Counted from the stretch's first letter, positions 54,696 to 62,418 are shown. The stretch: DNA of 64,000 nucleotides from Bradyrhizobium sp. RD5-C2 (GCF_019972155.1 NZ_BOVL01000022.1:186530-250529); one strand, 5' to 3'. The notes: a model not told the origin generated them from the letters alone. A program made the numbers and translations.

Positions 54696-55609
54696 GGCCG
54701 TGCTCCCGGTCCCGAAATCGGCAGGCCATTGCTGACATAGGACAAATAATATTCGAGGTTGCGGTACTCGTCGTCCTGCGGATTGAGCGGCACGCCGCGG
54801 ATCTGGCTGTTGCAGGTGGTGAAGCGGCGGCTCGTGGTGCCCATGCCCGACCATTCCGAGCGGTAGATCGGCATCGCGTTCAGGATGCCGAGCGCCGGCG
54901 CCAGTACCTCGGCGCGGATGCGCTCGCCCGGGCTCTGGATATGGCAGGTGGCGCAGGAGAAATTGAGCTGGCCGCGGCGGGTGTAGAAATACTCCTTGCC
55001 CTTCTGATAGGCCTCCAGCGCACGCGGATCGTTCGGGATCTTGATGTCCATCGGCTTGCCGCGCGAGGTGAAGGCCATGTAGGCGGTGAGCGCCGCCATG
55101 TCGTCCTTCACATAGGAGAACGGCGCCTCGCCATTGGCTTCGCGGCAGCGGTTGAGCGCCAGCTCGAGCGTGACGACCTTGCCTTCCTTCTCGTCAAAAT
55201 AAGGATAGTTCTGGCGGATACCGATGCCCTGGTTCGGGAAGCAGTCGGCGTAGGTCTTGCCGTTCTTGAACGGCGTCGAGAACATTTCCTTGCCGGCCTC
55301 GAGCGAGAACTCGTAGGGCGGAAACTGCTCCTTCTCTTCCCACTGCTTGTGCAGGTCCTCATTCATCGAATAGGGACCGTTGACGAAGTCCTCGGGCTTC
55401 AGCTTGGGGAATTTGCTGGTGAAGAATTTCTGGAACGCGGCCTTGTCGGCGGCGGGATCGACGCTGTCGGCTGCGCGCGCGGCCGGCGCCAGCATACCGA
55501 GCGCCAGCGTCGCGATTAAAATTTTGTTCTGACGCGTTTTCTTCACGCGAACCGGCGTCCACTTCGCTCGAAAACGCTCTAGAGCGCGAATTGCGAAGCG
55601 CCGCGTCAT
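54692..55609 (-). CDS. soxA: Sulfur-oxidation c-type cytochrome SoxA
   Basis: A 305-residue cytochrome as drawn from the ATG at 55609, which overlaps the soxZ stop (ATGA). A GTG at 55546 would give a cleaner signal peptide (MKKTRQNKILIATLALGM...) and a 284-residue protein. The extra residues are translated from a family F repeat. One heme site CATCH is seen (LNFSCATCHIQSPGERIR); the N-terminal heme site of diheme SoxA is reduced to a lone cysteine (TYADCFPNQGIG), so this is a monoheme type. The active-site cysteine is in TTCNSQIRGVPL. With SoxX it links thiosulfate to SoxY. Confidence 0.92.
   Translation of the reverse strand: MTRRFAIRALERFRAKWTPVRVKKTRQNKILIATLALGMLAPAARAADSVDPAADKAAFQKFFTSKFPKLKPEDFVNGPYSMNEDLHKQWEEKEQFPPYEFSLEAGKEMFSTPFKNGKTYADCFPNQGIGIRQNYPYFDEKEGKVVTLELALNRCREANGEAPFSYVKDDMAALTAYMAFTSRGKPMDIKIPNDPRALEAYQKGKEYFYTRRGQLNFSCATCHIQSPGERIRAEVLAPALGILNAMPIYRSEWSGMGTTSRRFTTCNSQIRGVPLNPQDDEYRNLEYYLSYVSNGLPISGPGARP
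55521..55585 (-). repeat. Short repeat, family F copy 2, inside the 5' end of soxA
   Basis: Read on the minus strand, AGAGCGTTTTCGAGCGAAG ... CGGTTCGCGTGAAGAAAACG matches the copy at 42921-42975 over about 55 bases. It codes for residues RALERFRAKWTPVRVKKTRQ of the longer soxA frame. Confidence 0.88.
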
Positions 55610-55917
55610 TGAATCTTCGCCGTGGTGGTGTCGGTCGCGCCCTTGTTGTCGACCCAGCTGACCTTCAGGTCGTCGCCCTTCTTGCCGCCCTTGAAGGCGA
55701 ACTTGACATAGGGGTCCTTGGAGACGCCGCCGCCCCAGTCGGCGACGAACACCGGCTTGCCGTCATACTCGAAGGTCAGCACCTGGATGAAATGCGGCGG
55801 GATGATCTCGCCCTTGGCGTCCTTGACGAAGCCGGAATCCATCGGATGCTGGATCAGCGCCTGCACCTCGGTGGTGTCGCCGTTTGACGTGGCGCGCACG
55901 CGAATGCTCGATGCCAT
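55606..55917 (-). CDS. soxZ: Thiosulfate oxidation carrier protein SoxZ
   Basis: A 103-residue Ig-like protein with SoxZ features: SIRVRATSNGDTTEVQALIQ, HPMDSGFVKDAKGEIIPPHF, IQVLTFEYDGKPVF and SKDPYVKFAFKGGKKGD. It has no signal peptide and is exported with SoxY, forming the SoxYZ carrier. It is 20 bases after soxY. Confidence 0.95.
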   Translation of the reverse strand: MASSIRVRATSNGDTTEVQALIQHPMDSGFVKDAKGEIIPPHFIQVLTFEYDGKPVFVADWGGGVSKDPYVKFAFKGGKKGDDLKVSWVDNKGATDTTTAKIQ

Positions 55918-55937
55918 CTGGTTTATCCCTTGATTGC

Positions 55938-56432
55938 TCAGCCGCCGCAGCCGCCGACGGTGACCTTGATTTCTTTCTGGGCGCTGTAGAGCTTGCCGCC
56001 GGCCTCAACGATCACGGTGACGTTGCTGGTCTTGGCCATCTTGATGCGGTTGGCGACGCTCGGCAGCGTGCCGGCCGGAATCCTGTACGTCGCGATCAGC
56101 GAGATCGGGTTCTCGCTGACCAGGAATGAGATCGAGGTGACATCTGATAGCGTCGTGGTGGCGGAGATCGGCACCACAGCGCCGTTCTCGGCGATCTCGG
56201 GTGCGTCCATCTTGACCTTGTCGGAGGGCTCGGCGGTCTTGCCATAGAGCGCCTTGATCGCGTCGGCCTCGTTCTTCTGCTTGAACGCCTCTTCCGGATA
56301 TTTGTCGTTGGCGGCGGCGAGCGCCTGCGGCACGCCGAACGGAATGACGCCAAGGCCGATCAGTGCGGCCACGCCCGCGCCCTTCAGCACCAGGCGGCGG
56401 CTCCCAAGAAATTCGCTGGTCGTGATGCTCAT
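55938..56432 (-). CDS. soxY: Thiosulfate oxidation carrier protein SoxY
   Basis: A 164-residue protein with a twin-arginine signal (SRRLVLKGAGVAALIGLG) and the essential C-terminal GGCGG, whose cysteine on a swinging arm carries the sulfur intermediates. The body (YPEEAFKQKNEADAIKALYG, ENGAVVPISATTTL, YRIPAGTLPSVANRIKMAKT) matches SoxY. Periplasmic, acting with SoxZ, SoxAX and SoxB. Confidence 0.95.
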   Translation of the reverse strand: MSITTSEFLGSRRLVLKGAGVAALIGLGVIPFGVPQALAAANDKYPEEAFKQKNEADAIKALYGKTAEPSDKVKMDAPEIAENGAVVPISATTTLSDVTSISFLVSENPISLIATYRIPAGTLPSVANRIKMAKTSNVTVIVEAGGKLYSAQKEIKVTVGGCGG

Positions 56433-56463
56433 CGAATAATCTCCTCAAGCGACGGTTGCAGCG

Positions 56464-56811
56464 TCACAGCGTCTGCAGGAAGTCCACCACCGCGCTGATT
56501 TCCTTCTCGCTCAAAATCCGGTTTCGGCCGAACGGCGGCATCACCGTCTGCGGGTTGCGCTTGGTCTCATCGGTGACGATCGCAATCAGCTCGTCGCGGC
56601 TGTATTTCGCCTTGAGGCCGGTCAATTCGGGGCCGATCGTGCCGGGCAGCTCGCCGCCCTTGATGACATGGCAGGTCAGGCAATTGCCCTTGCCGCGGTC
56701 AAAGGCGAGCTTTTGGCCGTCGGCGGCGGATTGGGCCTGCGCGGGCGCAGCCATGGCGGTGCCGGCCAGCAGCGCCAGGACAAGGGCTGGCTTGGAGAAA
56801 GTGGCGATCAA
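56464..56811 (-). CDS. soxX: Sulfur-oxidation c-type cytochrome SoxX
   Basis: A 115-residue monoheme cytochrome with the CLTCH heme motif (GNCLTCHVIKGGELPGTIGP) and the distal methionine in TVMPPFG. No ATG is available. A TTG at 56811 preceded by GGGAAAC gives a good signal peptide (MIATFSKPALVLALLAGTAM, cleavage near AQAQ); a TTG at 56889 would add a polar N-terminus. It heads the operon X-Y-Z-A-K-B-DsrE-DsrE-ETHE1/rhodanese, so the promoter is in 56812-56984, shared with a divergent methyltransferase. Confidence 0.9.
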   Translation of the reverse strand: MIATFSKPALVLALLAGTAMAAPAQAQSAADGQKLAFDRGKGNCLTCHVIKGGELPGTIGPELTGLKAKYSRDELIAIVTDETKRNPQTVMPPFGRNRILSEKEISAVVDFLQTL

Positions 56812-56984
56812 GGACGTTTCCCGGGCTTCAATCTCGATGATCCCATCGCAATATAAAGAGTGGAAAGCACAAAGGCTATCCGCTGGCAACTCGGAGAATA
56901 GGCGCGTTGCGACGGGGTTAATGGAAGCGTGGCGGTCCGTCCGCCTGTCATGTTTGTGTGGTTGAGCCCTTGAGGAGAAGCGTA

Positions 56985-57674
56985 GTGGCGGAGTTTGTGG
57001 TGGAGTTCGGCAAGGACGGCAGCCCGGTCGAGGCGGACGGGCGGCTCGACGCAGCAGCGTTCCACCGCAATCACCAGCCGATCTGGGCGGTGCTGAAGGA
57101 CTACCTTGCGGGCCAATCCGGTGACGTGCTGGAGGCCGGCAGCGGCACCGGCCAGCATGTCGTCTATTTCGCCGGTCGGACGCCCGACATCACTTGGTGG
57201 CCGAGCGACCTCCATGCCGCGCATCTGCGCAGCATCGAGGCCTGGCGCGCGCATGCCGCCCTTCGCAACATCCAGCCACCGCAGCCGATCGATCTGTCCG
57301 ACCCGGTCTGGTCGCCGACGCCACCGGACGGCAAAGGTCTGGACAAACTGCTCGCGATCTTCTGCGCCAATGTGATCCACATCGCGCCGTGGCGTGTCGC
57401 CGAGGGCCTGTTCGCCGGCGCCGCGCGGCATCTGCGTGCCGACGGCCGGCTGTTCCTCTACGGCCCGTTCAAGCGCGGCGGCAAGCACACCGCGCTCAGC
57501 AATGCGGTGTTCGACACGTCGTTGCGCGACCGCGACGCCGAATGGGGCGTGCGCGATATCGCTGATCTCGAGACGCTTGCGGAGAGCGTCGGGCTCAAGC
57601 TTGACGGGACCTTCGAGATGCCGGCCAACAACATGATTTTGACGTTTGTCCGGAAGGACGCGGCTCAGTCATAA
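56985..57674 (+). CDS. DUF938 family SAM-dependent methyltransferase
   Basis: A 229-residue cytoplasmic protein. The GTG at 56985 has AGGAG seven bases upstream. Motif I is VLEAGSGTGQHVVYFAG, followed by WWPSDL, and LLAIFCANVIHIAPWRVAEG with HLRADGRLFLYGPFKRGGKH. The DUF938 family is predicted to be a methyltransferase of unknown substrate. It is divergent from soxX and overlaps the next convergent gene by 10 bases. Confidence 0.85.
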   Translation: MAEFVVEFGKDGSPVEADGRLDAAAFHRNHQPIWAVLKDYLAGQSGDVLEAGSGTGQHVVYFAGRTPDITWWPSDLHAAHLRSIEAWRAHAALRNIQPPQPIDLSDPVWSPTPPDGKGLDKLLAIFCANVIHIAPWRVAEGLFAGAARHLRADGRLFLYGPFKRGGKHTALSNAVFDTSLRDRDAEWGVRDIADLETLAESVGLKLDGTFEMPANNMILTFVRKDAAQS

Positions 57675-58537
57675 GCCAGGCTCCAGCCGTCGCCACGCAG
57701 CCAGCAGCGCGCGTCGGGAATCTCGGCATCGCGATAAAGCCGCGTCACCTTCTGCCGGCCGCCGCGGGCGAAGGCTTCGGCCAATGCCTTTTCAGACGCC
57801 TCGTCGCGTCCGCCGTCGCAGGGAATAATCGCGACCGGTGAGATCCAGGTGGCTTGATACTGTGCGCCCTCGCGCCGGACCCGGAACACCGCGCCGGATC
57901 GCGCCACTTGCTCCGGCGCGCCGCCCTTGAATCCTTCATCCGACGTCAGCGGCAGGATCAGGCGGCCGCCGTCGGCAAGCCCGTCGAGCCATCGCGCGGC
58001 GGGCCGGGTGCAGCCGGCATTGACATAGATCACGTCGGCTGGATCGAACGATGTGAGCGTGCCGTCGCCCGCAATGATCTCGACATTCGGATAAGGGACG
58101 AGATTGGCGCGGGCGCGCGCGGCAAGCTCCAGGTCGTATTCGATCCCGGTGACGCGGCCGGTCGGCCCGACCAGGTGCGCGAGGAGCGCCGTGTAGTAGC
58201 CCGTGCCGGTACCGATATGCACCACATGCTCGGCGGCGGCCGGTGCGGCCTGGTGCATGAGATAGGCGTGCAGCGACGGCTGGCCGTTGTTGAGCCGCCG
58301 CTCCGGCCGCAACGCGACCAGATCGTTGGTGTAGAGATAGACCGGATCGGCGTCGGGTGTCGGCACATAGTCGCGGGTCCACCATCGCAGTATCATCCAT
58401 GGTCCCGGGCCGACGAAGTCCTCACGCGGAATGGTGGCGAAGGCCTCCATCACCCGCGCATCGACGATGTTGGCAGCGGCCATGATCTGCTTGGCATAGG
58501 CGGCTCGTATGATGCGGAGTTCGGCTTGCGGGTCCAT
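57665..58537 (-). CDS. Protein-L-isoaspartate O-methyltransferase-like protein
   Basis: A 290-residue protein. The ATG at 58537 starts MDPQAELRIIRAAYAKQIMA. The domain shows VMEAFATIPREDFVGPG, the PCMT-like motif I as VVHIGTGTGYYTALLAHLVG, VTGIEYDLELAARARANL, and GDGTLTSFDPADVIYVNAGC. It is longer than the usual 210-residue enzyme through a C-terminal extension of about 80 residues. Repair of isoaspartate in proteins is the family role; the extension makes a different substrate possible. It is divergent from hicB across a palindromic operator. Confidence 0.83.
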   Translation of the reverse strand: MDPQAELRIIRAAYAKQIMAAANIVDARVMEAFATIPREDFVGPGPWMILRWWTRDYVPTPDADPVYLYTNDLVALRPERRLNNGQPSLHAYLMHQAAPAAAEHVVHIGTGTGYYTALLAHLVGPTGRVTGIEYDLELAARARANLVPYPNVEIIAGDGTLTSFDPADVIYVNAGCTRPAARWLDGLADGGRLILPLTSDEGFKGGAPEQVARSGAVFRVRREGAQYQATWISPVAIIPCDGGRDEASEKALAEAFARGGRQKVTRLYRDAEIPDARCWLRGDGWSLAYD

Positions 58538-58558
58538 TACTGCTCCCTGCCTTGTGTT

Positions 58559-58594
58559 ATGCGATTTGACACACTGACGTGTGTGAAATAGCAT
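58559..58594. promoter_or_regulatory. 36-bp palindromic operator with promoter for hicB
   Basis: The arms ATGCGATTTGACACAC and GTGTGTGAAATAGCAT match in 14 of 16 positions around TGAC. Inside it, TTGACA (58566-58571), a 17-base spacer and TAGCAT (58589-58594) form a sigma70-type promoter for hicB, whose start is 21 bases further. HicB proteins bind DNA and repress their own promoters, so autorepression is the simplest model. The site is also 22 bases from the start of the divergent methyltransferase. Confidence 0.65.
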
Positions 58595-58615
58595 ACTTCA
58601 ACGACGGAGGCCAGA

Positions 58616-59113
58616 ATGAAGAGACGGCTTTATCCGGCCGTGCTGGAGCGCGGTCCACGCGGCGCGTTCGGGGCGTGGTTTCCCGACTTTCCCGGCTGCG
58701 TCGCCGGCGGCAAGTCGCAGGAAGAGGCGATCGAGCGTGCCGAGCATGCGCTGGCACAGGCAGTGGACGGCTGGGTCGAGCAGGGCCACGCGCTGCCGGA
58801 GCCGACGCCGATCGAGCGGATCGTGCCGCCCAAGGGCTCCGACGTCGCCGCCTTCTTCATGGTCGGCGTCGATCCGCCCGATCCGTCCGAGCGCGTCAAC
58901 GTCTATTTGCCGAAAAGCCTGATCGCTCGCATCGACAAGCGCGCCGCCGAGCTCGGCATGAGCCGTTCGAGCTTCTTCGGCTTTGCGAGCTCGCTCGCGC
59001 TCGAATGGCCGGGCGGTTATCCGCGCGGCGCCCCGATCGCGCCGCGCTCCAAGGTGCACAAGACCGGCGCGCTGCGCGCCGAGAAGCGGCCGGGCAAGAA
59101 GCCCGCGCGGTAG
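58616..59113 (+). CDS. hicB: HicB-family antitoxin-like protein (no HicA partner)
   Basis: A 165-residue protein with the HicB fold at the N-terminus (YPAVLERGPRGAFGAWFPDF, PGCVAGGKSQEEAIERAEHA, WVEQGHALPEPTP) and a C-terminal ribbon-helix-helix-like part (VNVYLPKSLIARIDKRAAEL then GMSRSSFF). GGAGG lies just upstream of the ATG. HicA, normally a ~60-residue toxin next to hicB, has no room upstream (78 bases to the divergent gene) and is not seen downstream. It is therefore an orphan, possibly a stand-alone regulator. Confidence 0.88.
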   Translation: MKRRLYPAVLERGPRGAFGAWFPDFPGCVAGGKSQEEAIERAEHALAQAVDGWVEQGHALPEPTPIERIVPPKGSDVAAFFMVGVDPPDPSERVNVYLPKSLIARIDKRAAELGMSRSSFFGFASSLALEWPGGYPRGAPIAPRSKVHKTGALRAEKRPGKKPAR

Positions 59114-59138
59114 TTGACGCGCGATGCAACACGCGTGA

Positions 59139-59261
59139 CGTCGTCCTGGCGAAAGCCAGGACCCATTACCCCAAATGCTGATTGTAGCGCGTAGCTGGGG
59201 CCGCGATCCCTCTCGCAACAAGACTCGGTGGTTATGGGTCCTGGCCTTCGCCAGGACGACG
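59139..59261. repeat. Palindromic intergenic repeat, family A copy (123 bp)
   Basis: Arms CGTCGTCCTGGCGAAAGCC and GGCCTTCGCCAGGACGACG, inner CCCATTACCCC / GGTTATGGGT, and a middle GCTGGGGCCGCGATCCC like the copy at 12220. It follows hicB and could end its transcript. Confidence 0.9.
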
Positions 59262-59406
59262 CCGGAGTGTAGGTGTTCGACCTGGCCAACAACCGTGCGC
59301 CTCCCGCATGGCCTACGTCCGTTTGCGCCGGTTGATCGGCCTGCACCTGCTCTCCATAGTGCGCGCGATTGGAGGCTCCCGCCGGGGCTTCAAGGCGGGA
59401 CTTCAG

Positions 59407-60651
59407 ATGATCGACGTGACGGCTGCGGATGAAACGAGCGACGACGCGCGGGCGCGCAGCAATGTGTGGCGGCTTGCGGCGGCGCAGGCGCTGACCGGCG
59501 CCAATTCGGCCGTGATCTTCGCCACCGGCTCGATCGTCGGCGCGACGCTGGCGCCCGACATCTCGCTCGCGACGGTGCCGCTCTCGATGTATGTGCTGGG
59601 GCTCGCCGCCGGTACGCTGCCGACGGGTGCGATCTCGCGCGCTTATGGAAGGCGCGTCGCCTTCATCGTCGGCACCTTCTGCGGCACGCTCACCGGTGCG
59701 CTCGGCGCCTGGGCGATCCTGCACTCGTCGTTCTGGCTGTTCTGCGGCGCGACCTTCCTCGGCGGGCTCTATGGCGCCGTCGCGCAGTCCTATCGCTTTG
59801 CTGCCGCCGATGGCGCCAGCGTTGCGTTCCGGCCCAAGGCGGTGTCGTGGGTGATGGCGGGCGGCGTGTTCGCCGGCGTGCTTGGACCGCAGCTCGTGCA
59901 ATGGACCATGGACATCTGGCCGCCTTATCTGTTCGCGTTCTCCTTCGTGATGCAGGCGCTGGTCGCGCTGGTGGCGATGGCGGTGCTGTCGGGTGTCGAC
60001 GCGCCGAAGCCGGTGGCGGCGGATCTGCATGGCGGCCGTCCGCTGCGCGAGATCGCAAAACAGCCGCGCTTCATTGCCGCCGCGCTGTGCGGCGTGATCG
60101 CTTATCCGATGATGAACCTGGTGATGACCTCGGCACCGCTCGCCATGAAGATGTGCGGATTGTCGGTCAGCGATTCCAACTTCGGCATCCAGTGGCACAT
60201 TGTGGCGATGTACGGCCCGAGCTTCTTCACGGGCTCGCTGATCGCCCGCTTCGGCGCTCCCGTCATCGTCGCGCTCGGGCTGGCGCTGGAGGCGGTGGCC
60301 GCGATGATCGGGTTGTCCGGCATCACGGCGCCGCACTTCTGGGCCACGCTGTTCGTGCTCGGGATCGGCTGGAATTTTGCGTTTGTCGGCGCCTCCGCGC
60401 TGGTGCTGGAGACGCACCGGCCGCAGGAGCGCAACAAGGTGCAGGCGTTCAACGATTTCCTGGTGTTCGGCATGATGGCGATCGGCTCGTTCTCGTCGGG
60501 CCAGCTGCTCGCGCATTACGGCTGGAACGCCGTCAACATGGTGGTGTTTCCGCCGGTGCTGCTCGGGCTTGCCGTGCTGTCGCTGGCGTCATTCGCCAGG
60601 CGGCGGGCGAAATTGCGTGCGGTGGAAGAGATCCCGGATCTCGGTCTTTGA
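59407..60651 (+). CDS. MFS transporter
   Basis: A 414-residue twelve-helix transporter. The start MIDVTAADETSDDARARSNV at 59407 avoids a 33-residue basic extension of the open frame. Helix 1 is LAAAQALTGANSAVIFATGS, loop 2-3 carries GAISRAYGRRVAF, and helix 5 SWVMAGGVFAGVLGPQLVQW. This pattern occurs in uncharacterised MFS proteins of alphaproteobacteria. The substrate is unknown. A second, unrelated MFS gene follows on the same strand after a short repeat. Confidence 0.85.
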   Translation: MIDVTAADETSDDARARSNVWRLAAAQALTGANSAVIFATGSIVGATLAPDISLATVPLSMYVLGLAAGTLPTGAISRAYGRRVAFIVGTFCGTLTGALGAWAILHSSFWLFCGATFLGGLYGAVAQSYRFAAADGASVAFRPKAVSWVMAGGVFAGVLGPQLVQWTMDIWPPYLFAFSFVMQALVALVAMAVLSGVDAPKPVAADLHGGRPLREIAKQPRFIAAALCGVIAYPMMNLVMTSAPLAMKMCGLSVSDSNFGIQWHIVAMYGPSFFTGSLIARFGAPVIVALGLALEAVAAMIGLSGITAPHFWATLFVLGIGWNFAFVGASALVLETHRPQERNKVQAFNDFLVFGMMAIGSFSSGQLLAHYGWNAVNMVVFPPVLLGLAVLSLASFARRRAKLRAVEEIPDLGL

Positions 60652-60662
60652 TCTCGTTGTTT

Positions 60663-60711
60663 GAGCATGACCTTTTCGGAAAACCGCTTCGCACTTTTCC
60701 GGATCATGCTC
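60663..60711. repeat. Short palindromic repeat, family G
   Basis: A 49-bp inverted repeat: GAGCATGACCTTTTCGGAAA at the left and TTTTCCGGATCATGCTC at the right, around ACCGCTTCGCAC. It lies 12 bases after the MFS stop and can form a stem-loop on the transcript, so a terminator role is possible. Elements of this sequence are familiar from Bradyrhizobium intergenic regions. Confidence 0.8.
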
Positions 60712-60825
60712 CTGCTGCCAATTGCTGACACTTCGACCGGTTTCGAATTGACCGGCTTGCAAGGCTGCTCACATCGTGGGAACGGATTAATCCGGTCCTG
60801 ACGATGTGAGAAGCAAGAGCAAGAA

Positions 60826-62040
60826 ATGGACGCATCATCACCCACGCTGCATGACGAATCCGCGCTCGGCTACGAGGGCTGGCGCATCGTCGTCGTCTGC
60901 TTCCTGCTTGCGACCTTCGGCTGGGGATTGGGCTTCTACGGCCAGAGCGTCTATGTCGCCGAGCTGCAGCGACTGCACGGCTGGCCGGCGTCGCTGATTT
61001 CGTCGGGCACGACCTTCTTCTATCTGTTCGGCGCCGCGCTGGTTGCCTTCGTCAGCGAGGCGATCAAGGCGTTCGGTGCGCGCAGCTGCCTGATCGCGGG
61101 CACCCTCGCGATGGCGGTTGCGGCGGTCGCGATCGGCGAGGTGCGCGAGCCCTGGCAGCTCTATCTCGCCGATGCGCTACTGGCGTTCGGCTGGGCCGGC
61201 ACCAGCCTCGGCATCATCACCAATACGCTCGGCCTGTGGTTCGACAAGAAGCGCGGCATGGCGATCAGCCTGGCGCTGAACGGCGCCAGCTTCGGCGGCA
61301 TCGTCGGCGTGCCGCTGCTGGTTGCCGGCATCGGTTATTTCGGCTTCTCCGGCGCGATGATCGCAGCCGCGGTGGCGCTCGTCGTGGTGATGGTGCCTGT
61401 GATCCTGATCTTCGTCGGGCGGCCGCCGGAGCATCTGCACGCGGTGACTTCAGCGGCGACTGACGCGCCGTCGGCGACCCAGGTGCGCGCCCGGGCCCTG
61501 CGCGACATCCGTTTCCTCTCGGTGTCGATTGCCTTCGCACTGGTGCTGTTCGCCCAGGTCGGATTCATCGTGCATCTGATCGCGTATCTCGATCAGGTGA
61601 TCGGCCGCGAGCGCGCCACGGTTGCGATGGCGCTGTTGACCGCGATGGCCGTGGTCGGCCGTGTCTCGTTCTCGTTCGTGATCGACCGGCTCAACCAGCG
61701 GCTGGCGTCGGCGCTGTCCTTTATCAGCCAGGCGATCGCGCTCGTCATCATCATCAACGTGCACAACGACGTCGCGCAGATCGCCGCCTGCGCGCTGTTC
61801 GGCTTCTCGGTCGGCAATCTGATCACGCTGCCGGCGCTGATCGTGCAACGCGAGTTCGACCCGCGCGCGTTCGGCGTGCTGGTCAGCCTGATCACCGCGA
61901 TCAACCAGATCACCTACGCCTTCGGCCCCGGCGTGATCGGGCTGTTGCACGATCTCTCGGGCAGCTACACGCTGCCGTTCTATGGCTGCATCGGCCTGGA
62001 GCTGATCGCGGCGGCGGCGATCATGACGAAGGGGAAGTAG
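60826..62040 (+). CDS. MFS transporter (monocarboxylate/OFA-like)
   Basis: A 404-residue major facilitator. Helix 1 is GWRIVVVCFLLATFGWGLGF, then YGQSVYVAELQRLHGWPASL, and loop 4-5 has GLWFDKKRGMAISLALNGAS, a pattern of the oxalate/formate and monocarboxylate group. The substrate is probably a small carboxylate but is not shown. The stop codon is within a hairpin shared with the convergent regulator pseudogene. Confidence 0.85.
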   Translation: MDASSPTLHDESALGYEGWRIVVVCFLLATFGWGLGFYGQSVYVAELQRLHGWPASLISSGTTFFYLFGAALVAFVSEAIKAFGARSCLIAGTLAMAVAAVAIGEVREPWQLYLADALLAFGWAGTSLGIITNTLGLWFDKKRGMAISLALNGASFGGIVGVPLLVAGIGYFGFSGAMIAAAVALVVVMVPVILIFVGRPPEHLHAVTSAATDAPSATQVRARALRDIRFLSVSIAFALVLFAQVGFIVHLIAYLDQVIGRERATVAMALLTAMAVVGRVSFSFVIDRLNQRLASALSFISQAIALVIIINVHNDVAQIAACALFGFSVGNLITLPALIVQREFDPRAFGVLVSLITAINQITYAFGPGVIGLLHDLSGSYTLPFYGCIGLELIAAAAIMTKGK

Positions 62041-62064
62041 CCCCGTTGGCTCACCCGGGGCTAC
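62037..62064. terminator. Hairpin holding both stop codons of convergent genes
   Basis: GTAGCCCCG / CGGGGCTAC form a perfect 9-bp stem with a 10-base loop. The TAG of the plus-strand MFS gene (62038-62040) and the TAG at the original end of the minus-strand regulator (62063-62061) are both in the stem. The sequence is a short version of the family H repeat at 63847-63966. Confidence 0.65.
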
Positions 62065-62383
62065 GATTTCTTTCGTGATTTCTTCTTCTTCTCACCGATC
62101 TTCCCGGCCGCGGCGACCCGCAGCAGGCGTCGGAAGGTCGGACATTCCATGTGGCTCGGCGCGGGACACACGGCGGCGTGGCGCAGGCCGTCGCGCATCG
62201 CGTTGAGCCGGCGGCGCGCCCGAGTGCGATCAGCGCCAGCCGGTCCAGCACGGCCGGATCGAACAGTCGGCGCAGCCCGCGCCGGCCGTGCGAGGCGATC
62301 AGCCCCTTTTCCTCGTAGAAGCGCAGGGTCGAGGCGCGAACGCCGGATAATTGCGCCACCTCCGCGATGTCGACGTCCCGCAT
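62061..62383 (-). pseudogene. MerR-family regulator with internal deletion and frameshift
   Basis: The first ~57 codons encode an intact MerR DNA-binding half (VDIAEVAQLSGVRASTLRFY, EEKGLIASHGRRGLRRLFDP, LDRLALIALGRA). From about 62222 downward the same frame turns into arginine/proline-rich nonsense that stops at 62051. In a different frame the normal C-terminus resumes as RRLNAMRDGLRHAAVCPAPS, HMECPTFRRLLRVAAAGKIG and a lysine-rich tail ending at 62061. So a segment of roughly 35-45 codons, not a multiple of three, is missing between the HTH wing and the dimerisation/effector region. A truncated DNA-binding protein could still be made. Confidence 0.8.
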
Positions 62384-62387
62384 GGCC

Positions 62388-62418
62388 TTGACCTCAAGTT
62401 CACTTGAACTGGCAGTGT
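62388..62418 (+). promoter_or_regulatory. MerR-type promoter/operator
   Basis: TTGACC (62388-62393) is a good -35. The spacer to the weak -10 (62413-62418) is 19 bases, longer than usual, and it holds a perfect palindrome TCAAGT-TC-ACTTGA (62394-62407). This is the layout of MerR-controlled promoters, where the activator twists the overlong spacer. It points to the methyltransferase-DUF2938 genes and starts 5 bases from the regulator's own start codon. Confidence 0.6.

Noticed and set aside
58538..58615. Searched for a hicA toxin gene upstream of hicB
   Set aside because: Only 78 bases separate the divergent genes and they hold the palindrome and promoter; no frame of HicA size exists, nor one directly downstream before the repeat.
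62051..62383. The 110-codon frame as an intact short MerR protein
   Set aside because: Its second half is frame-shifted nonsense, and the expected family C-terminus is readable in another frame, so a deletion is the better explanation.
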